From: Prochlorococcus sp. AG-311-D23 | GTDB taxonomy: Bacteria > Cyanobacteriota > Cyanobacteriia > PCC-6307 > Cyanobiaceae | DNA: 42,677 nucleotides | NCBI GenBank assembly: GCA_003284445.1 | Contig: QBVH01000013.1 | Coordinates: 1-42,677 of the forward strand | Direction of reading: 5' to 3' | In this document: one piece after another, positions 32,101 to 41,305 of the stretch | Layout: each line of letters opens with the position of its first letter | Numbering within the stretch: position 1 is the stretch's first letter | Notes under the pieces: generated by a model | What the model saw: the letters and a program-made list of their open reading frames with translations, nothing else | Told to the model about the DNA's origin: nothing | Database searches by the model: none | Program-made: the position numbers and the translations under genes

Positions 32101-33265
32101 ATGACCTAAGTACGCTTGCATATAGAGTTTCAAGTGAGTCAATATTTTGTTGAAGTGTATATTTTTCTTCTACTCTCAAGCGTGCACGTCTACCTAATTC
32201 GTGTGTAAGTACTGGCTGATCGTGCAGAACCGGTAAAAGGGTCCTTAATTGAGAAGTGACCCCCTCAGTGTTAAGTATTATGCCTGCTCCATTCTCAAGC
32301 ACTTCTCCGTCTGCCCCAGCATCTGTCGCGACACATGCTGTTCCTGTTGCCATTGCTTCGAGCAAAGCTATGGATAGTCCTTCTACAAGACTTGGAAGTA
32401 AAAATACCTCAGCGATTTGAAGAAGAGCCACTCTTTTATTTTGATCGGCTTCGTATCCCCACCAAACCACATTATCTTCTTTATTGAAGATTGAATGATT
32501 TTCGAGTGTTGGCCTTAGTGGACCATCTCCCACTATTACTAGTCGACACCCTTTTGGCTGAACAAATCTCCATGCACGTAGTAAAGCTTCAACATTTTTT
32601 TCAGAAGCTATTCTGCCCATATAGATAAAAATTCTCTCATAACCAAGCTTTTTCCTTATTTCGATTTGAAGTTCATTTTGTGAATTATTTGGTTTAAGCG
32701 AGCTCCATTTCTTTATGTCAATTCCATTAGGTATTACTTCTAGTCGGCTCTCTTTTACTCCTAGTTTTGCAAGAACCTCCGCTTGTAAATCTGAAAAAAC
32801 AATTACTTTGTCAAACTTAGCTAATGATGGAGCATATAGCTGGTAGGTAAGTTGCTGTGTATTGGCAGTAAGATTCCTGAGCTTCGAATCGAAAGCTGGG
32901 TGAAAAGTTGCTATTAAAGGTAAATTAAGTTGATGGCAAAGCTCAGGTAGTCGAAAATCCAATGGAGAAAGCGTAAGACTTGCATGGACTAAATCAGGCT
33001 TAAGTCTTGAGAGAGATTCTCTAAGCTCTTTTTGCGCATTTAAAGAGGGGATTGTATAAACCTGTGATTTTATTAAATAAGGAAGACTTACGTCGGGATC
33101 ATTTGCTAGTAGGGAAGTTTTATTATTTCCATCCCTCATTGGGTTATCAAAATGAATAAAACTTGTTTGATATCCTCTTTCTCTGAGCTCTTCAGTCGTA
33201 CTAAGCCCGTAACAGACATTCCCGCAAAAAGGTGTTTTTTTGCCTAGCCAGGCGATATGGGTCAA
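31991..33265 (-). CDS. GT4-family glycosyltransferase (424 aa)
   Basis: The two-Rossmann GT-B fold of family 4 is visible: HIAWLGKKTPFCGNVCYGLS at the start, the middle VIPNGIDIKKW, FIYMGRIASEKNVEALLRAW with the donor-binding strand, and LPSLVEGLSIALLEAMATG, the EX7E motif. It probably transfers a sugar from a nucleotide-sugar to lipid or surface polysaccharide; substrate unknown. Its C-terminal ~37 residues lie antisense within proC. This overlap is unusual in length and may reflect a stop-codon loss. Confidence 0.88.
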   Translation of the reverse strand: MTHIAWLGKKTPFCGNVCYGLSTTEELRERGYQTSFIHFDNPMRDGNNKTSLLANDPDVSLPYLIKSQVYTIPSLNAQKELRESLSRLKPDLVHASLTLSPLDFRLPELCHQLNLPLIATFHPAFDSKLRNLTANTQQLTYQLYAPSLAKFDKVIVFSDLQAEVLAKLGVKESRLEVIPNGIDIKKWSSLKPNNSQNELQIEIRKKLGYERIFIYMGRIASEKNVEALLRAWRFVQPKGCRLVIVGDGPLRPTLENHSIFNKEDNVVWWGYEADQNKRVALLQIAEVFLLPSLVEGLSIALLEAMATGTACVATDAGADGEVLENGAGIILNTEGVTSQLRTLLPVLHDQPVLTHELGRRARLRVEEKYTLQQNIDSLETLYASVLRSSNSKLPRPIDDSSALPKQLLQSRRISSQQVQGVEDR

Positions 33266-33381
33266 ACTCTAAAAGACCGGTATTTTAAATTAGCAGCTAC
33301 TATATGGTTCTTATCAAACTATTGTTAATAGTTAAATAATTTATAAATAAGATTTTCTAAGAAAAATTCAGATATAAGGTA

Positions 33382-34182
33382 CTACTTGGTATTTAGATCA
33401 TTACTAATTATTACTTCTCTTATCATTTGAAGAGATGCAATTCTTTTTTGTAAATGAGTTTCAATCCATGTTTCAACAATTCTAAGTAGTTTTAACCAGA
33501 CATCTTTAGGACCTAATAATTTCCCATTACTGTGAAAAGGTACTTTTTCTAGTAAAAGTCTTTGAAGTAAAGCAAGTTCAGATGGATTCAGCTCAGCGGT
33601 TGCATTAGGAATTGTTCCAATAGCAAAACCTTCTTCAGGGATAAAACTGCACTTCCAACTCCATTCTCCAATAGGGGGCATCAGACTTGAACCAGAATGA
33701 CAACACGTTTGAAGTGGTAAGCAATATCCTCCTAAAGCCAATAAATGAACACACGACTGAACGCTTATGGCTAAAGCTTCTAATGAATCAAATTCTGTTT
33801 TATGTAATTCATTTAATCTATTTAAGTGAATTAAAACCAATTTAAGTAAATTTTTTTGAGGATCATCATTTCCAACCAAAATCATGATTAGCTCTGAAAT
33901 TGCTTGTGCTGCTGAAAGTGTTTCGATGTTTTTCCCAAGATTTCCATAACTCTTAAGAATTTTTATTTGTGTAACTCGCCTAAGATCTTTCTTTCCGACT
34001 ATGTGTAAGTCTAAAAAATTAAAAGGGGATGTTGCTCCAAGCCTACTTTTGGGTTTTCTTGCCCCCGGTATGGCAAAACGAGATATTCCATTTTCTTCAC
34101 TAAGTATGGTTAAAAGCCTGTCATTTTCCCCAAGAGGACCAACTTTTAAAGACAGTCCTTTTAGTCTTTGATTAAAACTCAT
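33382..34182 (-). CDS. recO: DNA repair protein RecO (266 aa)
   Basis: The N-terminal OB fold (LKGLSLKVGPLGENDRLLTI, GISRFAIPGARKPKSRLG, FNFLDLHIVGK) and C-terminal part with CVHLLALGGYCLPLQTCCHSG fit RecO, which helps RecR load RecA on SSB-coated DNA. Cys pairs that bind zinc in some RecO proteins are partly present. Its ATG overlaps the deoC stop by one base. Confidence 0.9.
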   Translation of the reverse strand: MSFNQRLKGLSLKVGPLGENDRLLTILSEENGISRFAIPGARKPKSRLGATSPFNFLDLHIVGKKDLRRVTQIKILKSYGNLGKNIETLSAAQAISELIMILVGNDDPQKNLLKLVLIHLNRLNELHKTEFDSLEALAISVQSCVHLLALGGYCLPLQTCCHSGSSLMPPIGEWSWKCSFIPEEGFAIGTIPNATAELNPSELALLQRLLLEKVPFHSNGKLLGPKDVWLKLLRIVETWIETHLQKRIASLQMIREVIISNDLNTK

Positions 34183-34868
34183 TACTCCTTTTTCCTTTGT
34201 TCTTGAGTAATTTCAAACCCAAAACTTGTCCCGATATATGTTGATCCTGCTTCAATGATCTCTATTGCTTGATCAAAAGTTTTAATACCTCCAACAGTTT
34301 TAATTGAGCAGCGATTTTTAACAATTTTAGAGACATGATTAATTTGATCCTTTGAGATAGATGGACCAAAACCATTACCTAATTGAATTCCAATTGCGCC
34401 TGCATCAATTAAAGCTTCTATTGCTATGGAGATTTTTGATAAATTTAAGAGTGTATTTGAATCAATTATTACTCTTACTGGAATGCCAAGTTCACTTATT
34501 TGATTAATTTCCTCGGCAAAAAGTTCTATATTTCCTTCTTTTAATGCAAAATAATTTGGAACAAGATCTAACTCTTCTGCTCCTTTCTCTATTGCATACT
34601 CGGCTTCTTTTCGTTTGTTAGAAGTTGGGATGAACCCAAAAGGGAATGCAATTACTGAGATTAATTTTGTAGTACTTTTTTTGCTGCCTAATCTTTCACG
34701 TGCAATTGGTAGATTGGTAAGACTGGTGCATAAACCAGAAAAGCCATTACTCTTGGCTGCCTCACAAGCCTGAACAATTATCTCTTTATCAAAATGCGGA
34801 TTTAGGACTGCTTGATAAATCACATTAGAAATGTTTTCAAGTGCTTTTTCCAAGCTGTTTTGACTCAT
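34182..34868 (-). CDS. deoC: DeoC-like aldolase homologue with altered active site (228 aa)
   Basis: The TIM barrel of deoxyribose-phosphate aldolase is recognisable: ISVIAFPFGF, GAEELDLVPNYFALKEGN, VRVIIDSNTLL, DAGAIGIQLGNGFGPSISKD, IKTVGGIKTFDQAIEIIEAG and GTSFGF. Where DERA has VKTSTGF with the Schiff-base lysine, this protein has IQLGNGF (Gln in that position). The proton-relay Asp (ELDLV) and the second lysine (IKTVGG) remain. Classical aldolase activity with deoxyribose 5-phosphate is therefore doubtful. It lies between recO and hpf in a minus-strand operon. Confidence 0.82.
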   Translation of the reverse strand: MSQNSLEKALENISNVIYQAVLNPHFDKEIIVQACEAAKSNGFSGLCTSLTNLPIARERLGSKKSTTKLISVIAFPFGFIPTSNKRKEAEYAIEKGAEELDLVPNYFALKEGNIELFAEEINQISELGIPVRVIIDSNTLLNLSKISIAIEALIDAGAIGIQLGNGFGPSISKDQINHVSKIVKNRCSIKTVGGIKTFDQAIEIIEAGSTYIGTSFGFEITQEQRKKE

Positions 34869-34882
34869 TTGCTTAGAGGTAT

Positions 34883-35467
34883 TTAAATCTTTTCTTGGAT
34901 TACGCCGTATCCTCCTTGATTTCTCTTGTATATAACTCGTAAAGCTGATCCTTCTTCCTCCCTAAACACATAGAAGTCATGATCAATGAGGTCTAATTGG
35001 ACTCTTGCTTGTTCAATTGTCATAGGATCCATCTCAAAATATTTGCGTCTTACTCCTGGGCTAGGTAAATGTGGTTCTTTACCTTCAATGAGTGAATGAT
35101 CTGAGGAAGAAAAATCTTGACTTTCTTCGTTTTGGACTGATTTCGTTGACTGATTATTATGTACATTATGACTGTTATGTCGCTCTTTGTATTTACGTAA
35201 TTGTCGTGCAAGTTTATTTGCTACCAGGTCGATGCTTGCGTAAAGATTTTCACTTCTTTCTTGGGCTCTTATCACCGTTCCGTTTGCGAAAACCGTCACC
35301 TCTGCTGTTTGCTGTGGCACTCGAGGATTCCGAGCAACTGAGAGGTGGACATCAGCTTCTTGCACCATGTCTTGGAAATTGTGAGTTGCTTTGTCGATTT
35401 TTGTTTTGGTGTAATCACGAAGTGATGGAGTTAATTCAAGATTGCGTCCATGAATAAGAAGCTTCAT
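34883..35467 (-). CDS. hpf: Ribosome hibernation promoting factor, long form (194 aa)
   Basis: An N-terminal beta-alpha-beta-beta-alpha domain (MKLLIHGRNLELTPSLRDYT, VAVARNPR-like stretch, ANGTVIRAQERSENLYASID) is followed by an unstructured linker and the C-terminal dimerisation domain RRKYFEMDPMTIEQARVQLD with LIDHDFYVFREEEGSALRVI. The long form joins 70S into 100S ribosomes; in cyanobacteria it is the light-repressed LrtA. The start overlaps the lipB start by 18 bases on the other strand. Confidence 0.93.
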   Translation of the reverse strand: MKLLIHGRNLELTPSLRDYTKTKIDKATHNFQDMVQEADVHLSVARNPRVPQQTAEVTVFANGTVIRAQERSENLYASIDLVANKLARQLRKYKERHNSHNVHNNQSTKSVQNEESQDFSSSDHSLIEGKEPHLPSPGVRRKYFEMDPMTIEQARVQLDLIDHDFYVFREEEGSALRVIYKRNQGGYGVIQEKI

Positions 35468-36172
35468 TCTGTTTCGCCTGAATCAGGGCCTAATAGCAAC
35501 TTAGATCTAACCCCTCAACTTGCACAATCTTCTTCCGCTTTTCTTTTTGAACCTAAAAATATTGTGCCCTTTGAAACTGCCTTAGGTTGGCAGAAGAATT
35601 TTCAGAAAAGCCTTATTGAGAAACCGTTCTCACCACAAGCAGTATGGTTTCTTGAACATTTTTCTTGTTTTACAATAGGTAGAGGTAGTGACAAAAAAAA
35701 TTTGTTATTCGAAGAAAATAAATCCCCTTTCCCCGTTTTCAGTATTGAAAGGGGAGGTGAAGTCACTCATCATATGCCTGGGCAGATCGTTGGATACTTG
35801 GTTTTAAATTTAAGTCTTCACAAAAAAGATTTGTCTTGGTATCTGAGAGAATTGGAACAAGTTCTGATTGATGTTCTTGACTTGTTGGGATTAGAGGGGA
35901 AGAGGGTAGAGGGCTTAACAGGAGTTTGGTGTGAAGACAAAAAGGTTGGTTCAATAGGAATTGGTTGCAAGAGATGGGTTACTCAACATGGGTTTTCATT
36001 AAATGTAGCTTGTGATCTTATTGGTTTTGAGAAGATAATTCCTTGTGGACTAGATAAAGTCAAATTAGGCCAATTGAGTGATTGGATACCTGGCATCAAA
36101 GTCTGTGACGTTAAGCCTCTTTTAAGGGAATCTGTGGAAAGACGTTTTAAATTGAACTGGGAAAACATATAA
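35450..36172 (+). CDS. lipB: Octanoyltransferase LipB (240 aa)
   Basis: GGEVTHHMPGQIVGYLVLNL near residue 102 supplies the His of the active site. KRVEGLTGVWCEDKKVGSIG with the Lys, and QHGFSLNVACDLIGFEKIIP with PCGLD, the catalytic Cys, are LipB hallmarks. It moves octanoyl groups from ACP to lipoyl domains. The region before AFLFEPKNIVPFETALG is poorly conserved in the family, so the real start could be internal; ATG 35450 is the first available and overlaps hpf. Confidence 0.92.
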   Translation: MNKKLHSVSPESGPNSNLDLTPQLAQSSSAFLFEPKNIVPFETALGWQKNFQKSLIEKPFSPQAVWFLEHFSCFTIGRGSDKKNLLFEENKSPFPVFSIERGGEVTHHMPGQIVGYLVLNLSLHKKDLSWYLRELEQVLIDVLDLLGLEGKRVEGLTGVWCEDKKVGSIGIGCKRWVTQHGFSLNVACDLIGFEKIIPCGLDKVKLGQLSDWIPGIKVCDVKPLLRESVERRFKLNWENI

Positions 36173-36221
36173 ATTAACCTATAAGCATTACTAAAAAAAA
36201 TAAAAAATTATTTTTTTGCCG

Positions 36222-38195
36222 ATGACAAAAACTAACTCAAAAAAAAATATATTTGCTTCTAAAGATGCTTTAGCTTTTTGGATCCCTAATAGAAAAGAAG
36301 AACAAGCAATTAATAAAAGATCTTATCTTGAGAAGATTACTCAAGTTGATGAGATTTGGGAATTATTAAAACTTCATTTTGACGATGTATTAGCGGTTGA
36401 TTCACCGCATACTTTCCATCCAGAAAGCTTTACATATAAAGAACTTGCGGAAAATATTGCTAAGGCAGCATTTGCCTTTTCTCAGATCGGGGTAGAAGCT
36501 GATGATGTGGTCGCTCTTTTTGCAGAAAATAGTCCTAGATGGCTCATTGCCGATCAAGGCCTAATGCGAATAGGTGCAGCAAACTCTGTCAGAGGCGCGA
36601 CTGCTCCACCAAGTGAACTTAGATATATTCTTGAGGATTCAAATGCAGTTGGATTAATTGTTCAAAATGTTGATGTCTGGGAAAGACTTTCTCTAAATGT
36701 TGATCAAATAAATAATTTGAAATTTGTTCTTCAACTTGAAGGTAAACCTTGTGAAGGTGTTTTTGAATGGGAGAGTTTTTTAGAGAAGGGGTTTAATACA
36801 GAAAATGTAAGTAAACGGGAGAAAAAAATTGAGAGGCAATCTACAAGAATTGCAACCATTTTATATACTTCCGGAACAACGGGTAAACCCAAAGGCGTTC
36901 CACTAACACACTCTAATTTGTTGCATCAAATTAGATCTCTTGCTTGCGTAGCAAACCCTCCTCCTGGAGCGCCAGTATTAAGTGTTTTACCAATTTGGCA
37001 TTCATACGAACGTAGTGCTGAATATTATTTTTTTTCTTGTGGTTGTACTCAAAGTTATACATCAATTAGGCACCTAAAGGATGATTTGCCAAGGGTTAAG
37101 CCAATAGTAATGGCGACAGTTCCAAGACTTTGGGAGTCAATAAAGTTAGGGTTTGAGGATGCTGTGGATAAAATGCCAAGGCTGAGAAAGACCTTGATTA
37201 AAAATGCGATATCAAATAGTAAGAAATATAAATTGGCACGAAGAAAACTTTATTTTTTAACTATTAATCGTGTTTCTATTTTAGAACAAACTATTTCTTT
37301 TATAGAGATTCTTTTACGGTACCCAATTCATAAAATTTCCTCTATTTACTTGTGGCCAAAAATCCTTACCAAGATTTGTGGAGGAAGATTGAGATTCCCA
37401 ATTAGTGGTGGAGGTGCAATTGCTCCGCATATTGATTCTTTCTTTGAAGCTTTAGGTGTTGAATTATTAGTTGGTTATGGCTTGACGGAGACAAGTCCAG
37501 TCCTCACCTGTAGAAGACCTTGGAGAAATATACGTGGTGGTGCAGGTCAACCATTACCAGAGACTGAGATAAAGATTGTAGATCCAGAAACATTCCAAAT
37601 AAAAAAGCTTCGTCAAAAAGGCTTGGTTCTTGCTCGTGGGCCTCAAATAATGTCTGGTTATTTAGGTAAACGATCTGAATCAAAGAAGGTTTTAGATTCG
37701 ACTGGCTGGTTCAACACTGGAGATTTAGGGATGTTGCTTGATGATGGATCCTTAATCCTGACTGGAAGAGCTAAAGATACGATTGTTTTAAGTAGCGGAG
37801 AAAATATTGAGCCTGGCCCTTTGGAAGAATGCTTGATTGCTAGTCCATTGATTGAGCAGGCTTTGCTTTTGGGCCAAGATCAAAAACAGCTTGCTGCTTT
37901 GATTGTTCCAAGAATTGATTATGTAAAAGAATGGCTAGAAGAAAGGGGAGTGAAATCAAAAATTGTTCTTGGGCTATCCTCTGAAAATTATGAATTAAGA
38001 AAAACTCTGAGATTGGAAATGAATAAAGTTCTAGCAAATCGTCTTCTCTCTAGAAGTGAAGAGAGATTGTTTACCATTGCTTTAGTAGAGCCATTTACAA
38101 TAGAAAATGGCTTGTTAACGCAAACTCTTAAACAAAAACGTGAAAAAATTATTCAACGTGATTTTAAACTTATAAACGAAATATATGGTTTTTAA
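36222..38195 (+). CDS. Long-chain acyl-CoA/acyl-ACP synthetase (657 aa)
   Basis: An AMP-forming adenylating enzyme: ILYTSGTTGKPKGVPLTHSN (P-loop), then PIWHSYERSAEYYFFSCGCT, GYGLTETSPVLTCRRPW and WFNTGDLGMLLDDGSLILTG with RAKDTIVLSSGENIEPGPLE. Length and motifs match the long-chain FadD/Aas family; in cyanobacteria the single homologue is an acyl-ACP synthetase that recycles free fatty acids. I prefer ATG 36222 to the TTG two codons upstream. Confidence 0.9.
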   Translation: MTKTNSKKNIFASKDALAFWIPNRKEEQAINKRSYLEKITQVDEIWELLKLHFDDVLAVDSPHTFHPESFTYKELAENIAKAAFAFSQIGVEADDVVALFAENSPRWLIADQGLMRIGAANSVRGATAPPSELRYILEDSNAVGLIVQNVDVWERLSLNVDQINNLKFVLQLEGKPCEGVFEWESFLEKGFNTENVSKREKKIERQSTRIATILYTSGTTGKPKGVPLTHSNLLHQIRSLACVANPPPGAPVLSVLPIWHSYERSAEYYFFSCGCTQSYTSIRHLKDDLPRVKPIVMATVPRLWESIKLGFEDAVDKMPRLRKTLIKNAISNSKKYKLARRKLYFLTINRVSILEQTISFIEILLRYPIHKISSIYLWPKILTKICGGRLRFPISGGGAIAPHIDSFFEALGVELLVGYGLTETSPVLTCRRPWRNIRGGAGQPLPETEIKIVDPETFQIKKLRQKGLVLARGPQIMSGYLGKRSESKKVLDSTGWFNTGDLGMLLDDGSLILTGRAKDTIVLSSGENIEPGPLEECLIASPLIEQALLLGQDQKQLAALIVPRIDYVKEWLEERGVKSKIVLGLSSENYELRKTLRLEMNKVLANRLLSRSEERLFTIALVEPFTIENGLLTQTLKQKREKIIQRDFKLINEIYGF

Positions 38196-38275
38196 TTTGT
38201 TTGTTTGGCCAATTAAATTGACCAATACTGTCTTTAACTGAGAACCTATGAATCAAATAGTAATCTTTTGATCAG

Positions 38276-38710
38276 GTGGACACAATTTCTATTAAACGTT
38301 CAATAACGGTCAGAGCAGTTGTAACACCTTCATGGAAAGAGGAGGCTGAGCGCGAATTAAGTAATGGAATATCAGCAATAGATCAGCAACTTGGTGAATT
38401 AGAAAAAGAAGGACAACAAATTGTTGACGGTATTAGACGTCAGAGCTCTAATCCCCTTGATCCAAGAGTTCAAGAGCAAGTCGCTCAAGTTCAGAGCCAA
38501 GTTGCTTCTAAGAGATCAGAATTTGAAGAACAAAAAAGAAATCTTCTTTTACAACAATCTCAAGTTCGTGAACTAGAGATGGAACAAATCGTCGAGCAAG
38601 GACAGATTGACAGTTTTTGTGATTTAAAAGTTGGCGATAACTTAGTCAGTAAGATGGGTGTGAGTATTTTAGTTAGAGATGGTGTAGTAGAGGCAATTGA
38701 CCAAGATTGA
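38276..38710 (+). CDS. YlqD-like coiled-coil protein (144 aa)
   Basis: The N-terminal beta segment (SIKRSITVRAVVTPSWKEEA) and long coiled coil (~25-105, rich in Gln/Glu) precede a terminal beta region (VGDNLVSKMGVSILVRDGVV) resembling the YlqD family. The start is GTG 38276. It is conserved beside the acyl-ACP synthetase in picocyanobacteria as far as I recall. It is the last core gene before the decayed element. Confidence 0.75.
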   Translation: MDTISIKRSITVRAVVTPSWKEEAERELSNGISAIDQQLGELEKEGQQIVDGIRRQSSNPLDPRVQEQVAQVQSQVASKRSEFEEQKRNLLLQQSQVRELEMEQIVEQGQIDSFCDLKVGDNLVSKMGVSILVRDGVVEAIDQD

Positions 38711-38787
38711 AATTTTGTCGAACTGCAATTTATCCAATGAAGAATTTTTGATATTAAGAAGAAATCCACATAAAAACTATCGTTGTA

Positions 38788-39042
38788 GGGACACTTATGT
38801 AGAGCTAAAATTGGTATGCATTGATACTTGCAAAGCTACTAGATAGAAAAAATTGAAGCCTTGCTACAAACTCTCCATAAAGGGAATAGGGACAAATTAT
38901 GACCACTCATGAATTCTTCGTATCCTTGTTATTGCAAGGATTAAGAGTTTAGGATACGGGTTAGGACAAGAAAATTTATATGGTAAATTACTGCTATTAC
39001 TTGTCCGAAACTTGTATGGTTAGGACACTTCTTTGGACAAGT
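38788..39042. repeat. GGACA direct and inverted repeats beside decayed integrase
   Basis: The motif (T/A)(A/G)GGACA recurs at 38788, 38888, 38962, 39021 and 39034, with an inverted copy (TTGTCC) near 39001. A two-state hairpin lies at 38919-38958 (CGTATCC/GGATACG and an internal ATCCTTG/CAAGGAT). The position directly upstream of an integrase gene mirrors the left ends of elements A and B, so these are probably its former arm sites. No gene lies in 38711-39063. Confidence 0.5.
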
Positions 39043-39063
39043 TGTGCATAGTTAGTATTAGTT

Positions 39064-40500
39064 ATGGCGATCATTACTTATAAGGAATCTACCCTTAATG
39101 GTGCTGCAGATATCATTAAATACGAGTATGGGCATTTCTATTATCTAAGGGTTAAAAGGTTAGGTTTGAGGTACACGTTGACCTCCCTGAAAACAATGGA
39201 TATTCAGGTTGCTCGAAGAGTCAGCATCGACTCTTACCTAGAGATCATGAAAGATCCTTTTAAACGAAGGATCAAAAAAATCCTTCATAAAGGCGTGTGA
39301 GGAATATCTTGAACATAAACATCAACAAGTGCATCGAAAACAGATAACTCCTAGAAGTGCTGGATCATATGAACAAAGGGTGTATCAATGAATTATTCCA
39401 TTCGCTAAGTTTGCTGGCGTTAAAGATGTTAGTGATATCAACGATGATACCTTTACATCATTCAAGTATTACTACCTCGATGTGAAGACTAAGGGTAAAT
39501 GGAGTAATCCTACCTCTGGTCTGCCTCCGTCGACTATTAACTCAGGCATCAGTACCTTAAAAGAGTTGTTGAAGTGGATGATCAGACATAGATAATTAGA
39601 TTTTAATAAGGTTGGAGATCTCGAGCAAGAGATCGAACTAATTATCGAAAGGAATCTAATCCAGCATGCTTTCCACCAGATGGGGCAAGAATGTTTGATC
39701 AGTTATATAAGTTTGATCAGAATATTCAAGGTCTAGGAAAGTACCTTAACGAAACCTATGAATAAGTTAAGTGGAAGCGTAGATGGTTCATTGATTTCAT
39801 AAGATTCCAATATCAGTCTGCATGTCGTTTCTACGAGACGACTGAGATCCGTCTAAGAGACTGTCGATTGATTGAATCTAAAGATCACAATGGTAAGTTG
39901 AAAAAATATGGTCTAGTTCACATTGTCCCAGATACCAAAAGAGGTCGTAGAGACGCTGTTATGAATGGAAATACGCTACAAAAAGTTTAATCGCATTTAA
40001 AGAAGGGCATCAAACTTCGCAATGAAAAAATTAAAATGCAGAATAAAAAATTGTAGAGGAATATTCAACTGGAGATATTAGATGGTTAAAGCGTAGATTT
40101 GCCGACCTTAATGTAGACATGAGGCAAATACCACTACTAGATGAAGCTCATCCTGATGATCTGCTGATGATGAATCCATGTTTATAGGGTGAAAGGAAAT
40201 GTCTGATGTACCACACAGAACATATTCGTAAGTGGTGGAATCAAGTATTGGATCAATGTGATTTTAAAGATAGAGGTATACGCTATGCAGTCTTATCTCA
40301 ACACACATGATATTTGCATTGCTTAGGAAGATTCCTATTAAAATTATTGGCGAGAACTGTGGAATATCTCAGGCAGAAATTGAGAGAACCTATCAGAGAA
40401 TTAATAACATCCTTAATATCAAAGATCTAGGTTTTTTCTAAGACAGTGCCTTAACTAGTGATGATGAACTTGTTGTCGAACCATTGTTGAAATCAGATTA
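39064..40500 (+). pseudogene. Broken tyrosine integrase of element C
   Basis: The 5' part (39064-39300) encodes 78 residues (AIITYKESTLNGAADIIKYE, then FYYLRVKRLGLRYTLTSLKT) of an arm-binding domain. Frame then shifts to EYLEHKHQQVHRKQITPRSA, an in-frame stop, then AKFAGVKDVSDINDDTFTSF and STINSGISTLKELLKWMIRH. After further stops it continues FYETTEIRLRDCRLIESKD (catalytic Arg region) and VHIVPDTKRGRRDAVMNG. A last part with RGIRYAVLSQHT, then KIPIKIIGENCGISQAEIER and TYQRINNI resembles the catalytic tail. At least five frameshifts or stops make it inactive. Confidence 0.85.
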
Positions 40501-40510
40501 AGCAACGTAA

Positions 40511-40816
40511 TTATTTGCCTAGATTTAATTGCTGTTCAAGTGCCTTTAGTCTTCTATCAAAGTTCCTGTATGTCTTAGATGCCCCACTAATAGCATTGTC
40601 AGTATCAGATTGGTTGCCTTCAAGATCATTGACCCTTGTTATCAGATCATTCAACTCTTTATTAGGTGAGGGCATAACACCACCACTCTCTACATACTGT
40701 TCAGCTAATTGCTCAAGTACCTTCGTGTATTGCCTTCCTTGCTCCTTACAAAGTTCCCTGAAGTCATTCAGTAGCTTTGGTCGGAAATTCGCTGAAAAAC
40801 CACCTTCTCTGCCCAT
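40511..40816 (-). CDS. Ribbon-helix-helix / coiled-coil protein (101 aa)
   Basis: The N-terminal strand GGFSANFRPKLLNDFRELCK and a second helix (RQYTKVLEQLAEQYVESGG) fit a ribbon-helix-helix DNA-binding fold. A coiled coil follows (NKELNDLITRVNDLEGN and NFDRRLKALEQQLNLGK). It could be a plasmid-partition or regulator-type protein. Its start lies inside the preceding gene (40764-41141), as usual for tightly packed operons, but that upstream gene is broken. Confidence 0.6.
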   Translation of the reverse strand: MGREGGFSANFRPKLLNDFRELCKEQGRQYTKVLEQLAEQYVESGGVMPSPNKELNDLITRVNDLEGNQSDTDNAISGASKTYRNFDRRLKALEQQLNLGK

Positions 40817-41141
40817 ACCTGACCAATACCATAACTATATGATAACAGTGACTATGAATATCCTCACCAGAAGCAATTAAGTACTGCCAATCAGTCTGAA
40901 GATCTGCTCTAACCTTTTCTGCTAAGTAATCAGGAAGACTTTTAAGACTACTCTCTAGACCTTCTTCAGTGATCTCATTTTCTTTGTAGAGATTATGAAG
41001 AGCATTCGCAAGCATGATATTGATACCTCCTTCTACTAATTGCTTCTTTGTTTTTTCCTCAAGAATTGCGGAAGCAACAACATCTAATTTCTATGAGTAC
41101 TCCTCTGTAAGACGGATATATTCTTCAGAGATCACCTTCAT
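40764..41141 (-). pseudogene. Broken small gene following truncated recombinase
   Basis: Reading from ATG 41141 (MKVISEEYIRLTEEYS, then a TAG stop, then KLDVVASAILEEKTKKQLVE and further to MLANALHNLYKENEITEEGL), one nonsense codon interrupts an otherwise coherent helical protein. The last part (WYGQRR onward) overlaps the ribbon-helix-helix gene in another frame. The start overlaps the recombinase stop, the same coupling as seen at 9463. An 83-residue product from ATG 41015 remains possible. Confidence 0.5.
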
Positions 41142-41305
41142 TTCTTCTTCCCATATTCAGCATTTATTAAGTCACCAAAAAATCCTCTGGTTTCTTCTTT
41201 GCGTGCTTGCTTATTCGTAGTTTGGCGAGCGTGCCCAATGGATTTGTATTCAGGTCTTTCACTGAAAAGTGGTTTTTCTCTTTGGAATTTTGCTTGTGTT
41301 TTCAT
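41138..41305 (-). pseudogene. Truncated serine recombinase with Ser-to-Thr change (55 aa)
   Basis: The first 33 residues match the recombinase at 8831 (KTQAKFQREKPLFSERPEY, IGHARQTTNKQ), but the catalytic Ser29 reads Thr and after NKQ the sequence diverges to a short unrelated tail and stop. Over 170 residues including the arginine motifs are missing, so it is inactive. It marks where homology of the inverted repeat ends (~41205). Confidence 0.85.
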
